The notes below the pieces were generated by a model. That model did no database searches. It saw nothing but the letters and a program-made list of their open reading frames with translations, and was not told the DNA's origin. From Desulfamplus sp964425195 (GTDB lineage: Bacteria; Desulfobacterota; Desulfobacteria; Desulfobacterales; Desulfobacteraceae), in the NCBI GenBank assembly GCA_964425195.1, contig CAYRLG010000005.1, forward strand, positions 1 through 64,000: DNA of 64,000 nucleotides, in the 5' to 3' direction. Below, piece after piece: positions 8,840-19,071 of the stretch. Made by a program: the position numbers and the translations under genes. Position 1 is the first letter of the stretch. Each line of letters opens with the position of its first letter.

Positions 8840-8945
8840 GTTATATAAAGTTGTTGTCTGTCAAAGACAGCAGGTGCGCTTTAATTTCTATCTAATATTA
8901 ATTAAATGCGTATAAACGGCGATGCCGGCCTGCCGAGATAGAATA
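8840..8945 (+). promoter_or_regulatory. Ribosomal protein L10 leader (rplJ leader)
   Basis: The spacer between rplA and rplJ carries GACAGCAGGTGCGC (8867-8880) and CCTGCCGAGA (8929-8938). GCAGG and CCTGC can pair. These two strings match the conserved core remembered for L10 leaders, where the L10-L7/L12 complex binds the mRNA and represses rplJL. Boundaries are approximate. A covariance search with the Rfam L10_leader model would settle it. Confidence 0.7.
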
Positions 8946-9005
8946 TGTTTTGGCAAAGTTGGCACCTCTAAAAATAATAAATACAAGAAAGGAGGTGTGT
9001 TTAAT

Positions 9006-9527
9006 TTGAACCTGACAACTAAAAAAGAAGTAGTTGAGAAGTTGAACTCACGACTTTCAGAAAGTGAGATCGCTCTAATTGTAGATTATAAAGGTCTTGA
9101 TGTTGAATCAATGACTGAGCTGAGAAATGAACTACGAAAAGAGGGTGCTCAACTGGAAGTTGTAAAAAATACTTTGTTGTCAATGGCATCTGAAGGGACT
9201 TCTGTCTCTGTTTTAAAAGATTATCTCAAAGGTCCTAATGCCATTGTAACTTCAAAGGATGATCCTGTTGCACCAGCTAAAGTTCTTGTCAAATTTGCTG
9301 ATCGTAATCAGAAACTTGAGATAAAAATCGGTGCTATGAATGGAAAAGTGCTTAATGTTGATGATATTAAAGCACTTGCAAAAATGCCGCCAAAAGAGAT
9401 ATTGCTGGCTCAAGTACTATCTACCATGAATGCTGTTCCTACTGCAATGGTAAGGGTGCTTGGAGAAGTGCCAAGATCATTCCTTTATGTACTCAATTCA
9501 ATTGGGGATCAGAAAAAGGCTGCATAA
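9006..9527 (+). CDS. rplJ: 50S ribosomal protein L10
   Basis: A 173-residue protein that anchors the L7/L12 stalk to 23S rRNA. The start is set at TTG 9006 (protein begins with Met then NLTTKKEVVEKLNSRLSE), because AGGAGGT lies 9 bases upstream. The in-frame extension further upstream would run through the L10 leader and is not a typical L10 N-terminus. The C-terminal helix that binds L7/L12 dimers is present. Confidence 0.95.
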   Translation: MNLTTKKEVVEKLNSRLSESEIALIVDYKGLDVESMTELRNELRKEGAQLEVVKNTLLSMASEGTSVSVLKDYLKGPNAIVTSKDDPVAPAKVLVKFADRNQKLEIKIGAMNGKVLNVDDIKALAKMPPKEILLAQVLSTMNAVPTAMVRVLGEVPRSFLYVLNSIGDQKKAA

Positions 9528-9549
9528 AAATTATATTTTTAACTATTTT

Positions 9550-9577
9550 AAAGGGATATTATCCCTTTATTGTTTTT
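9550..9577 (+). terminator. Attenuator-like hairpin between rplJ and rplL
   Basis: AAAGGGAT (9550-9557) pairs with ATCCCTTT (9561-9568) with a 3-base loop and is followed by ATTGTTTTTT. It looks like an intrinsic terminator but stands right before the rplL ribosome site (AAGGAG, about 9579). rplL must be strongly expressed, so a processing or translation role is equally possible. Confidence 0.5.
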
Positions 9578-9589
9578 TAAGGAGAAAAA

Positions 9590-9976
9590 ATGGCTGATAT
9601 AACAAAAGATGATGTAGTTGAGTTCATTGCTGGAATGACGGTTTTGGAACTTTCACAACTTGTAAAAGAGTTAGAAGAAAAATTTGGTGTTTCTGCAGCA
9701 GCTCCTGTTGCAGTTGCAGCAGCTCCTGTTGCTGGTGGAGCTGATGTTGCAGCCGTAGAAGAGCAGACTGAGTTTAATGTAATTTTAGAGTCTGCTGGTG
9801 ATAAAAAAATTAACGTAATCAAAGAGGTAAGAGCTATTACAGGTCTTGGGTTGAAAGAGGCAAAAGCTCTTGTTGATGAGTGTCCGAAACCTTTGAAAGA
9901 AGCTGTTTCTAAAGATGAAGCGCAGAAAATAAAAGAACAGCTTGAAGCTGCTGGAGCACAAATAAGTATTAAATAG
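9590..9976 (+). CDS. rplL: 50S ribosomal protein L7/L12
   Basis: A 128-residue stalk protein present in several copies per ribosome that recruits translation GTPases. The N-terminal dimerisation part is followed by an alanine- and valine-rich hinge (about 36-55) and the globular domain with the factor-binding motif KINVIKEVRAITGLGLKEAK. Start ATG follows AAGGAGAAAAA. Confidence 0.97.
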   Translation: MADITKDDVVEFIAGMTVLELSQLVKELEEKFGVSAAAPVAVAAAPVAGGADVAAVEEQTEFNVILESAGDKKINVIKEVRAITGLGLKEAKALVDECPKPLKEAVSKDEAQKIKEQLEAAGAQISIK

Positions 9977-10024
9977 TTTGTTTTTTTGTAATAGGTGATT
10001 ATATCATCACCTTTACAAACTATT
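9972..10024 (+). terminator. Long stem-loop after rplL, probable attenuator or processing site
   Basis: AATAGTTTGT (9972-9981) is perfectly complementary to ACAAACTATT (10015-10024). Inside it, GGTGAT (9994-9999) pairs with ATCACC (10006-10011). It begins within the rplL stop codon region. A partial terminator between rplL and rpoB is known in E. coli, where it sets the lower expression of polymerase; the same role here is inferred. Confidence 0.55.
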
Positions 10025-10054
10025 GGAAAAATTGGTAGATTGCATACATACGAT

Positions 10055-10087
10055 GCGGAGGTTAAGCCACAATGGCTTTGCCTCCGC
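10055..10087 (+). other. GC-rich hairpin upstream of rpoB
   Basis: GCGGAGG (10055-10061) pairs with CCTCCGC (10081-10087), with an inner AAGCCA/TGGCTT stem. It is very stable compared with the AT-rich surroundings and lacks a long T-run. It may be an RNase III-type processing site between rplL and rpoB, as in E. coli. That role is inferred from position. Confidence 0.5.
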
Positions 10088-10122
10088 TTTCACGGTTATA
10101 ATAGACCATTATTGGAGATACC

Positions 10123-13100
10123 ATGACCGGGAGCCTCTTGGCAGACAAGCAGATATCAGAGCAATACGTAAAAGAGCAATATATGACAAAAAAATCTATT
10201 GTAGATAAGCGTATTAGAAAAGAGTTTGGAAGTAAAAATAAGGTTGTTGAAATTCCTGATCTTATAGGGATGCAGCGTACTTCCTTTGAACATTTTCTTC
10301 AAAGAGAAGTTCTTCCTGAAAACAGAGAAGATATTGGTATTCATTCTGTATTTAAGTCAGTTTTCCCCATTAAAGATTTTACCGGTACTTCATCACTTGA
10401 GTATGTCTCATACTCTTTTGGTGATATAAAACACTCTGTTGAGGAGTGTATAAGTCGTGGAATGACCTATGAAATTCCGGTAAATATAAAAGTGCGTCTT
10501 GTAGTTTACGAAGGCAGTAAAGAGGGTGGAGTACCCTCTATACGTGATATCAAGGAGCAAGATATCTATTTTGGCAATATCCCCTTGATGACTAAACGGG
10601 GTACTTTTATTATTAATGGTACAGAGCGTGCTGTAGTTAGTCAGCTTCATCGATCTTCAGGTGTTTTTTTTGACCATGATAAAGGCAAAAATCATTCAAG
10701 CGGTAAAATTGTCTATACCGCCAGAATCATTCCTGTTCGTGGTTCATGGATTGATATGGAGATTGATCCCAAGGATATTATTTATATTCGTATAGATCGA
10801 AGACGTAAATTTCCTATATCAATCTTGTTTAAAGCATTTGGTTACACTACTGAGGATATTTTAACTCTTTTTTATCAAAAAGATTTTATTGTTAAAAAAG
10901 ATGGTTCTTATTTTAAAAAATTTAATCCAGAGAACCTAAAGAGACACAGGGCAAGTTATGATGTTATTGATCCTCAAACCGGTGAGATTGCTATAAAAAA
11001 GGGCAGACTTTTTACAAAACGTGCCTTAAAACAGCTCAAAGATGCTGGGCTTGAATATATCCCCATCAATAAAGATGAGTTGTATGGTAAAGCCTCTGCG
11101 GAGACGATATCACATCCTGTTACAGAAGAGGTGCTCCTTAGAGCAGGAGAAATTATATCTATTGATGTGCTTGAAAGAGTGGAGGCAGCAGGTTTAGATA
11201 GCTTTAAAATACTTTATGTTGACTCATACAGTTCAGACTCAATGAGAAAAACTCTTGCTGTAGATAAGGTCTCATCTCGTGTTGAGGCTTTGATGGAAAT
11301 TTATAGAAGACTTCGACCAGGTAATCCAGCCACTGTTGAGGTAGCTCAGGAGTTTCTCGATCACCTCTTTTTCAAACCCGCATATTACGATCTTTCCAAT
11401 GTTGGACGTTTGAAAATGAACCATCGCCTTGAGATTGAGACTGATATTGAGGTTAAAACTTTAAGAAAAGAGGATATTCTGCTTACGGCAGAGAAATTGG
11501 TTCAGTTGAAAGATACTCAAGGGGCAGTTGATGATATAGATCACCTTGGAAATAGGCGAGTAAGAGCTGTAGGAGAGCTACTTGAAAATCAGTATAGGAT
11601 AGGTCTTGTGAGGATGGAGAGAGCTATCAAAGAGAGAATGAGTATGCAGGAAGTGGATGCTATGATGCCAAACGATCTTGTCAATCCAAAACCTGTATCA
11701 GCTGTGGTTCGTGAGTTTTTTGGTACAAGTCAGTTATCTCAGTTCATGGATCAGACAAACCCTCTTTCAGAGACTACTCATAAACGCCGTTTAAGTGCGC
11801 TTGGTCCAGGTGGTTTAACTCGTGAGAGAGCTGGGTTTGAAGTAAGAGATGTTCATACCTCACATTATGGTAGAATCTGCCCCATTGAAACTCCAGAAGG
11901 TCCAAATATTGGGTTAATAGTATCTTTATGTACTTATGCTCGGGTGAACCGTTTCGGTTTTGTGGAGACACCTTATCGTATTGTAAGAGACGGTGTTGTA
12001 TCAAAAGAGATCAAACATCTCTCTGCATTTGAAGAGAAAGATCATCCAATTGCTCAAGCAAATGCTCTGCTTGACAGTGAAGGAAGATTTATAAGGGAAA
12101 ATGTCTCTGCAAGGGTAGCTGGTGAGTTTGAAATGGTACCTAATAGCGATATTGAGTTTATGGACGTTTCGCCTAACCAGCTTGTATCTGTATCCGCATC
12201 CCTTATTCCGTTTCTTGAAAATGATGATGCAAACAGAGCTTTGATGGGATCAAACATGCAGCGTCAAGCTGTTCCTTTGATCAAGAGTGAAGCACCTCTT
12301 GTTGGAACTGGTATCGAAGGTGTTGTGGCAAGAGATTCTGGAGTTGCCATTGTTGCTGAACATGATGGTATTGTAGTTGATATTGACGCTCAGCGGATAG
12401 TTGTAAAAAACATTGGAGATGAGCTTACTATTTCAACTGACAAAATAGTATCTATTTATACTGCTTCTAAGTTCGTCAGATCTAACCAGAATACATGTTT
12501 TAATCAGAGACCCATTGTAAAAAAAGGGGAACTTGTAAAGAAAGGTGAGGTGATCGCAGATGGACCATCAACTGAGCGAGGTGAGCTTGCTCTTGGCAAA
12601 AACGTGACAGTTGCCTTCATGCCTTGGAGTGGTTACAACTATGAGGACTCTATCCTTGTGAGTGAACGCTTAGTGATGGATGGTGTATATACTTCTGTTC
12701 ATATAGAGGAGTTTGAGGTTGTTGCACGAGATACAAAGCTTGGCAAAGAAGAGATAACAAGAGATATTCCAAATGTTGGAGAAGATGCACTAAAAGATTT
12801 AGATGAGAGCGGTATTATAAGGCTTGGTGCAGAGGTAAAACCAGGAGATATTCTTGTTGGAAAAGTAACTCCTAAGGGAGAGACACAACTCTCTCCAGAA
12901 GAGAAGTTGTTAAGAGCCATTTTTGGTGAAAAAGCAGGTGATGTTAAAGATACCTCTTTAAGGGTGCCTCCTGGAGTTGAAGGTATTGTTATAAGTGCTA
13001 AAGTCTTTTCAAGGCGAGGACTCCCCAAAGATGAGCGTACAAGACTAATTGAAGATTCTGAAATCGAGACTTTAGAAAAGAATAGGGATGATGAGGTAAG

Positions 13101-14448
13101 GATTATAACTGAGACCGCAAAAGAGCGTTTAGAGGAGATTCTTGCTAACCATAAAATTACAACTTCTATAAAAAAAGGAAAAAACGTAGTTATTCCTGCT
13201 GGAACTGTAATTCACAAGAATCTTTTTAGTGCTGCAGAGGAGAGTTATGGAATACGTTTATCTATAGCTGATTTTATAGGAATATCTGTTGAAGATTCTC
13301 ATGCAAGCGATGAGGTTGCAAAAGAGCTTAATATAAAAACTGAAGCTGCCCAAGATATCATTGAAAAAGCTGAACGCCAGATAAAATTTGCTAATGAGTA
13401 TTTTAACAGTCAGGTATTAAGGTTTGAAAAAGGTGATGAACTACCTCCCGGTGTCTTGAAGCTTATCAAAGTAAATGTTGCAATGAAGCGTGTTCTTTCT
13501 GTCGGAGATAAGATGGCCGGAAGACACGGAAACAAGGGAGTTGTCTCAAGAATTCTTCCGATCGAAGATTTGCCCTATTTTGAAGATGGAAGAACTGTTG
13601 ATATGGTTCTCAATCCTTTAGGTGTACCTTCTCGTATGAATGTAGGACAGATACTTGAAATTCATTTGGGATGTGCTGCTCGTGGTCTTGGTCGTCAGAT
13701 CGATGATCTTCTTGATGAGATGAAATATGATGAGTTGAGAACTCGTCTTAAACGGATTTTTACTACTCCTCCTGTTAAAACAGCAGATATTATAAAAGGT
13801 CAAAAAACCTATGATTTCGATGCACACTATAGTGCAGATGAGACCAAAGAGATTGAGATTGTTCATAGTGATGAGAAGTGTTTTATAGATGCTGTTAGTA
13901 GTATGGACGAAAAACAACTAATCTCATTTGCCTCTCAGTATCGAAATGGTGTACACATGTCAACTCCTGTATTTGATGGAGCTTCAGAAGAGGAGATTAA
14001 AGCACTAATAAATTATGCTGGTCTTAATCCTTCGGGGCAATCTGTTCTTTATGATGGAAGGACAGGGGAACCCTTTGATAAGCCTATTACTGTGGGAATC
14101 ATGTATATGCTTAAACTCCATCATCTTGTTGATGACAAACTTCATGCTCGCTCTATAGGTCCGTACTCCTTAGTAACGCAGCAACCATTGGGAGGAAAGG
14201 CTCAATTTGGAGGACAAAGATTAGGAGAAATGGAGGTATGGGCGATGGAGGCTTATGGCGCAGCTCATGCCCTTCAGGAGTTTATTACAGTTAAGTCTGA
14301 CGATATGAGTGGACGTACCAGAATGTATGAAAAGATTGTCAAAGGTCAGAACGTCCTTGAACCTGGAATGCCCGAATCTTTTAGAGTTCTTACTAAAGAG
14401 CTTCAGAGTTTGGGGTTGGATATCAATCTAATTGAAGGAAATAATTAA
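10123..14448 (+). CDS. rpoB: DNA-directed RNA polymerase subunit beta
   Basis: A 1441-residue subunit that forms half of the polymerase active-site cleft. The rifampicin region reads FFGTSQLSQFMDQTNPLSET then HKRRLSALGPGGLTRERAGF, with the usual sensitive residues. The C-terminal region contains GGKAQFGGQRLGEMEVWAME. It is somewhat longer than the roughly 1340-residue E. coli protein. The ATG at 10123 has GGAG upstream; an in-frame ATG at 10183 would give MTKKSIVDKRIRKEFG and is an alternative start. Confidence 0.96.
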   Translation: MTGSLLADKQISEQYVKEQYMTKKSIVDKRIRKEFGSKNKVVEIPDLIGMQRTSFEHFLQREVLPENREDIGIHSVFKSVFPIKDFTGTSSLEYVSYSFGDIKHSVEECISRGMTYEIPVNIKVRLVVYEGSKEGGVPSIRDIKEQDIYFGNIPLMTKRGTFIINGTERAVVSQLHRSSGVFFDHDKGKNHSSGKIVYTARIIPVRGSWIDMEIDPKDIIYIRIDRRRKFPISILFKAFGYTTEDILTLFYQKDFIVKKDGSYFKKFNPENLKRHRASYDVIDPQTGEIAIKKGRLFTKRALKQLKDAGLEYIPINKDELYGKASAETISHPVTEEVLLRAGEIISIDVLERVEAAGLDSFKILYVDSYSSDSMRKTLAVDKVSSRVEALMEIYRRLRPGNPATVEVAQEFLDHLFFKPAYYDLSNVGRLKMNHRLEIETDIEVKTLRKEDILLTAEKLVQLKDTQGAVDDIDHLGNRRVRAVGELLENQYRIGLVRMERAIKERMSMQEVDAMMPNDLVNPKPVSAVVREFFGTSQLSQFMDQTNPLSETTHKRRLSALGPGGLTRERAGFEVRDVHTSHYGRICPIETPEGPNIGLIVSLCTYARVNRFGFVETPYRIVRDGVVSKEIKHLSAFEEKDHPIAQANALLDSEGRFIRENVSARVAGEFEMVPNSDIEFMDVSPNQLVSVSASLIPFLENDDANRALMGSNMQRQAVPLIKSEAPLVGTGIEGVVARDSGVAIVAEHDGIVVDIDAQRIVVKNIGDELTISTDKIVSIYTASKFVRSNQNTCFNQRPIVKKGELVKKGEVIADGPSTERGELALGKNVTVAFMPWSGYNYEDSILVSERLVMDGVYTSVHIEEFEVVARDTKLGKEEITRDIPNVGEDALKDLDESGIIRLGAEVKPGDILVGKVTPKGETQLSPEEKLLRAIFGEKAGDVKDTSLRVPPGVEGIVISAKVFSRRGLPKDERTRLIEDSEIETLEKNRDDEVRIITETAKERLEEILANHKITTSIKKGKNVVIPAGTVIHKNLFSAAEESYGIRLSIADFIGISVEDSHASDEVAKELNIKTEAAQDIIEKAERQIKFANEYFNSQVLRFEKGDELPPGVLKLIKVNVAMKRVLSVGDKMAGRHGNKGVVSRILPIEDLPYFEDGRTVDMVLNPLGVPSRMNVGQILEIHLGCAARGLGRQIDDLLDEMKYDELRTRLKRIFTTPPVKTADIIKGQKTYDFDAHYSADETKEIEIVHSDEKCFIDAVSSMDEKQLISFASQYRNGVHMSTPVFDGASEEEIKALINYAGLNPSGQSVLYDGRTGEPFDKPITVGIMYMLKLHHLVDDKLHARSIGPYSLVTQQPLGGKAQFGGQRLGEMEVWAMEAYGAAHALQEFITVKSDDMSGRTRMYEKIVKGQNVLEPGMPESFRVLTKELQSLGLDINLIEGNN

Positions 14449-14458
14449 GGAGAGGATA

Positions 14459-17400
14459 TTGGAAACCATATACGATTTCTTTGCCAAGCCAAAAGATCCC
14501 AAGCTGTATAAAGGTGTCCAGATAAACCTTGCTTCTTCTGATCAGATCAGGCAGTGGTCTCATGGTGAGATAAAAAAACCTGAGACTATAAACTACAGGA
14601 CATTTAAGCCTGAACGTGACGGTCTTTTTTGTGCCAAAGTTTTTGGTCCTACCAAAGATTATGAGTGCAACTGTGGCAAGTATAAACGTATGAAGCATAG
14701 AGGGGTTGTCTGCGAAAAATGCGGTGTAGAAGTTATTCAATCTAAAGTTCGCCGTGAGAGAATGGCTCATATTGAGCTTGCATGCCCTGTATCACACATC
14801 TGGTTTTTAAAAAGTTTGCCAAGTAAAATTGGCAATGTGCTTGATTTAACACTCAAAAATCTTGAAAAAATTCTCTATTTTGACTCCTATGTTGTAATTG
14901 ATCCTGGTGAGACAGAACTTAGCAAATTGCAACTGCTTTCTGATGAAAAATATCAAGAAGCAATTGACCAATTTGGTTATGAGTTTGAAGTAGGCATTGG
15001 TGCTGAAGCAATATTGAAATTGCTCGAAGATGTTGATCTTGCTGCAGTATATAAAGAACTCAGAGAAGAGATTACCACTACTAAATCGGTAGCCAAAAGA
15101 CAGAAAATGTCTAAAAGACTTAAAGTAGTAGATGCATTCCTCAATTCAGGTATAAGTCCAACTCGTATGATTATGACTGCCATACCTGTCCTTCCACCTG
15201 ATCTAAGACCTTTAGTTCCTCTTGAGGGTGGACGTTTTGCTACATCTGATCTAAATGATCTCTACAGGAGAGTTATAAACCGTAATAACAGGCTAAAAAG
15301 ACTTATTGATCTTAACGCTCCTGATATTATTGTCCGTAATGAAAAAAGGATGCTTCAAGAATCTGTAGATGTTCTTTTTGATAATGGAAGACATGGTAGA
15401 GTTGTAACTGGTACTAATAAACGCCCTCTTAAGTCGTTAAGCGACACATTAAAAGGTAAGCAGGGGCGTTTTCGTCAAAATCTTCTTGGTAAACGTGTTG
15501 ATTATTCAGGGCGTACTGTTATTACAGTAGGACCAAATTTACGTCTCCACCAGTGCGGTCTTCCAAAAAAGATGGCATTAGAGTTATTTAAACCATTTAT
15601 TTACAACTACCTTGAGCAAAAAGGACTTGTCTCTACTGTTAAAAGTGCAAAAAAAATGGTGGAGCGAGAAGAGACAGTTGTATGGGATGCTCTTGATCAT
15701 GTTGTAAGAGAGTATCCGGTGATGTTAAACCGTGCCCCAACCCTTCACCGTCTTGGTATTCAGGCATTTGAGCCTATTCTTATTGAAGGTAAAGCTATTC
15801 AGTTACATCCACTGGTATGTACAGCATTTAATGCTGACTTTGATGGTGATCAGATGGCAGTACATGTTCCTCTATCACTCGAAGCAAGGCTTGAGGCAAG
15901 AGTGCTTATGCTCTCAAGTAATAACATTCTCTCCCCCGCAAATGGTCAGCCAGTGATTGTGCCAACTCAAGATATTGTTCTTGGAATCTATTACATGACC
16001 CGTGGTGCAGATGGAAAAAGAGGAGGAGGAACTCTTTTTTCAAGTGTTTCTGAAGTGAGATGTGCATTTGATTCTGGTGAGTTAGACCTTCATGCAAAAA
16101 TAAAGGTGAGAATTGATGGTAAAATACACGATACAACAACAGGGCGTATTCTTTTGTGGGAGATTATTCCTGGTGATACTCTGCTTTCGTTAAGTCGTAT
16201 TATTATTAAAGATAACAATAGTGATGGAACCTTTACACTTAATCAGTTGGCATACAATGCCCTCAAGGAGCTAAAAAGTGGGGAATCTTTTGAGAGTGTA
16301 AGGGCAAAATATTGTGATACCGATTTTATTGCTAAATATGGTTCTACAGGGATATTGACGCGTAAGGAGTTTAGTAATGTATTTCAGGTTTCAGAGATCG
16401 TAGCAAATCATCTATTCGATCTTTTAGAGACACAATACTCTGATATTATTGAATCTGGCGGAGAGCTTAATATTTTTAGAGTTGATGAACGTAAAAGCAC
16501 AATTCCATTTGATCTTGTTAATCGTCTTATGGATAAATCTGCTGTACGCGCACTTGTTGATTATGCTTATAGAAATATAGGTCTTAAGGAGACAGTTATA
16601 CTTGCTGACCGATTAAAAGATATTGGTTATGAATACTCCACTCTTGGAGGTCTATCTATATGTATTGATGATATGATTATACCAGAAAGTAAGTGGGATA
16701 TCATAAGAAAGGCAGAGCAAAGTGTTCTTGATATTAAGCAGCAATATTCAGAAGGACTTATTACACAGGGTGAAAAGTACAATAAAGTTGTCGATATTTG
16801 GGCTAAAGCTACTGATGATATTGCAGATGCCATGATGGCTGTAATGAAAAAGCCAGGAGGAGCTAATTCCACTGAAGATGTGTTGAATGCTGTTTATATG
16901 ATGGCAGATTCAGGAGCAAGAGGAAGTAAAGATCAGATGCGTCAGCTTGCTGGTATGCGTGGTCTTATGGCAAAACCGTCTGGTGAAATTATAGAAAATC
17001 CTATTACTGCTTGTTTTCGCGAAGGTTTGACCGTACTACAATATTTTATCTCGACTCATGGTGCGAGAAAAGGTCTTGCTGATACTGCTTTGAAAACTGC
17101 TAATTCAGGTTATTTAACTCGAAGGCTTGCTGATGTTGCTCAAGACTGTACTGTTATGGAACAAGACTGTGGAACTTTGATGGGTGTAGATGTAGAGTCA
17201 TTGCTTGAAGGTGGTGAAGTTATCCAGAGTCTTGGCGAGAGAATTCTTGGTAGGGTCGTGCAGGCAGATGTAATAGACCCCTATAAAAATGAAGTTATTG
17301 TAAAGCAAGGCGTTGAACTTAATGAAAGAATGGTAGAAAAGATAGAGGCTGCTGGTGTTACAAGCGTCAAGATACGCTCTGTTTTAACATGTAAGTCTCG

Positions 17401-18877
17401 AAATGGTGTTTGTGCTAAATGTTATGGTAGAGACTTGGCACATGGGCAAACTGTAGAGATTGGTCAAGCTGTAGGAATATTGGCAGCACAATCTATTGGT
17501 GAACCCGGCACTCAGCTTACAATGCGTACTTTTCATATTGGAGGTACAGCCAGTCGTAAAGTTGAAGTAGCTGAGATTAAAGCAAGAGTTGCTGGTATTA
17601 TAAAGTTCAATGAAAATTTGGATATTGCATTAAGAAAAACTTCTGACCAAGATAATCCTGAACAGATTGTAATGAACAGGAAAGGTGGAGGGTTCTCTAT
17701 CGTAGGTCCTGAGGGTAGAGAGAGGGCTAAAGAAGAGGTTATTTATGGGGCTACCCTTTTAGTTAAAAATGGTCAAAATGTAGAAGTTGGGGATGTTCTT
17801 GCCACTTGGGATCCTTTTACAACACCTATTATTACAGAGGTTAGTGGTCGAGTTAGGTATGCAGATATTGAGGTTGGTACTACTGTTCAAGAGCAGATTG
17901 ATCCTGTAACTGGAAAGGCAAGTCGTACCATTATTGAAGGTAAATCATCGGAGAAATCATCTGAAGTTTTACGTCCTCAGATTACCATTAAAGATAAAGA
18001 TGGTAAAGGTGTTAAACTTCCAGGTTCATCATCAGTCGTAAGATATTTTCTTCCCGTAAATGCCATCCTTATGAAGGATGAAGATGATGAAGTTATGGCA
18101 GGCGATGTTATTGCCAAACTGCCAAGGGCAACTACTAAAACAAAAGACATTACAGGTGGTCTTCCAAGAGTTGCTGAACTGTTCGAGGTTCGTAAGCCAA
18201 AAGAGCCAAGTGTATTAAGTGAGATAGATGGTTATGTAACTGTTGCTAAAGGAGCTAAGGGTAAACAGAAAGTAACCGTCACTCCAACAGATATTGGAGA
18301 TAAAAAAGAGTATCTTATTCCAAAAGGAAGGCATCTAAGTGTTTATGATGGTGACTATATTAAGGCTGGAGAGCCTCTTATAGGTGGAAGTGCCAATCCT
18401 CAGGATATTCTAAATATAAAAGGTGAGGTTGCTTTAGCTCGCTATCTTGTGGATGAAGTGCAAGAAGTGTATCGTCTTCAAGGTGTAAGGATAAATGATA
18501 AGCACATTGAGGTAATCATCAGTCAAATGATGCGTCGTGTTAAAGTTATTGAGGTTGGTGATACTAATTTCATTCCTGATGAGCAGGTTGATCGTGTTAA
18601 GTTTGCAGAGACTAACCGTCAGGTTGTTATGAAAGGCGGAGAGCCTGCGAGAGGTGAACCTTTGATTCTTGGTATCACAAAGGCATCTCTTGCAACAGAC
18701 AGTTTTATATCTGCAGCCTCTTTTCAAGAAACCACAAAAGTGTTAACTGAAGCAAGTATCCAAGGTCGATACGATGATCTCAGAGGTCTAAAAGAAAATG
18801 TTATAATGGGAAGGCTCATTCCTGCTGGTACAGGTTTTCCTGGTTATAGAGATATTGCAATTGAAACATTATCCTAA
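14459..18877 (+). CDS. rpoC: DNA-directed RNA polymerase subunit beta'
   Basis: A 1472-residue catalytic subunit. The N-terminal zinc finger has cysteines in ECNCGKY and VCEKCGVEV, the active-site motif NADFDGDQMAVH binds catalytic magnesium, and a second zinc site (CKSRNGVCAKCYG) lies in the C-terminal half. The start is placed at TTG 14459 because AAGGAGAGG, overlapping the rpoB stop, lies directly upstream and the protein then begins ETIYDFFAKPKDP like other beta' subunits. An upstream TTG at 14432 is in frame but poorly placed. Confidence 0.96.
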   Translation: METIYDFFAKPKDPKLYKGVQINLASSDQIRQWSHGEIKKPETINYRTFKPERDGLFCAKVFGPTKDYECNCGKYKRMKHRGVVCEKCGVEVIQSKVRRERMAHIELACPVSHIWFLKSLPSKIGNVLDLTLKNLEKILYFDSYVVIDPGETELSKLQLLSDEKYQEAIDQFGYEFEVGIGAEAILKLLEDVDLAAVYKELREEITTTKSVAKRQKMSKRLKVVDAFLNSGISPTRMIMTAIPVLPPDLRPLVPLEGGRFATSDLNDLYRRVINRNNRLKRLIDLNAPDIIVRNEKRMLQESVDVLFDNGRHGRVVTGTNKRPLKSLSDTLKGKQGRFRQNLLGKRVDYSGRTVITVGPNLRLHQCGLPKKMALELFKPFIYNYLEQKGLVSTVKSAKKMVEREETVVWDALDHVVREYPVMLNRAPTLHRLGIQAFEPILIEGKAIQLHPLVCTAFNADFDGDQMAVHVPLSLEARLEARVLMLSSNNILSPANGQPVIVPTQDIVLGIYYMTRGADGKRGGGTLFSSVSEVRCAFDSGELDLHAKIKVRIDGKIHDTTTGRILLWEIIPGDTLLSLSRIIIKDNNSDGTFTLNQLAYNALKELKSGESFESVRAKYCDTDFIAKYGSTGILTRKEFSNVFQVSEIVANHLFDLLETQYSDIIESGGELNIFRVDERKSTIPFDLVNRLMDKSAVRALVDYAYRNIGLKETVILADRLKDIGYEYSTLGGLSICIDDMIIPESKWDIIRKAEQSVLDIKQQYSEGLITQGEKYNKVVDIWAKATDDIADAMMAVMKKPGGANSTEDVLNAVYMMADSGARGSKDQMRQLAGMRGLMAKPSGEIIENPITACFREGLTVLQYFISTHGARKGLADTALKTANSGYLTRRLADVAQDCTVMEQDCGTLMGVDVESLLEGGEVIQSLGERILGRVVQADVIDPYKNEVIVKQGVELNERMVEKIEAAGVTSVKIRSVLTCKSRNGVCAKCYGRDLAHGQTVEIGQAVGILAAQSIGEPGTQLTMRTFHIGGTASRKVEVAEIKARVAGIIKFNENLDIALRKTSDQDNPEQIVMNRKGGGFSIVGPEGRERAKEEVIYGATLLVKNGQNVEVGDVLATWDPFTTPIITEVSGRVRYADIEVGTTVQEQIDPVTGKASRTIIEGKSSEKSSEVLRPQITIKDKDGKGVKLPGSSSVVRYFLPVNAILMKDEDDEVMAGDVIAKLPRATTKTKDITGGLPRVAELFEVRKPKEPSVLSEIDGYVTVAKGAKGKQKVTVTPTDIGDKKEYLIPKGRHLSVYDGDYIKAGEPLIGGSANPQDILNIKGEVALARYLVDEVQEVYRLQGVRINDKHIEVIISQMMRRVKVIEVGDTNFIPDEQVDRVKFAETNRQVVMKGGEPARGEPLILGITKASLATDSFISAASFQETTKVLTEASIQGRYDDLRGLKENVIMGRLIPAGTGFPGYRDIAIETLS

Positions 18878-18984
18878 AATATTTGAAGCGAGTGGATTTC
18901 ATTAAATATAGTAGAATAGCTATTATGTTTAAAAAGCCTATCTTTTAGTGTAATTATCAAACAAAACGTAGGTACATAAAAAGC

Positions 18985-19011
18985 TTGACAAATATTGTGG
19001 ATATATATAAT
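18985..19011 (+). promoter_or_regulatory. Probable sigma-70 promoter of the str operon
   Basis: TTGACA at 18985-18990 is followed by TATAAT at 19006-19011, or by TAATAA two bases later with a 17-base spacer. It lies in the rpoC-rpsL gap, about 60 bases before rpsL, and is the clearest promoter consensus in the ribosomal region. Confidence 0.65.
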
Positions 19012-19071
19012 AATTCGCCATTTTGTCGCATAATAAAAATTGAAATAGGTCGTTAAGGAGTTTTATAAGGT

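Noticed and set aside
8922..9005. N-terminal extension of L10
   Set aside because: It lies in the L10 leader; TTG 9006 has AGGAGGT at proper spacing.
10023..10208. Small gene between rplL and rpoB
   Set aside because: It covers the GC-rich hairpin and overlaps rpoB in another frame, with no ribosome site or recognisable protein.
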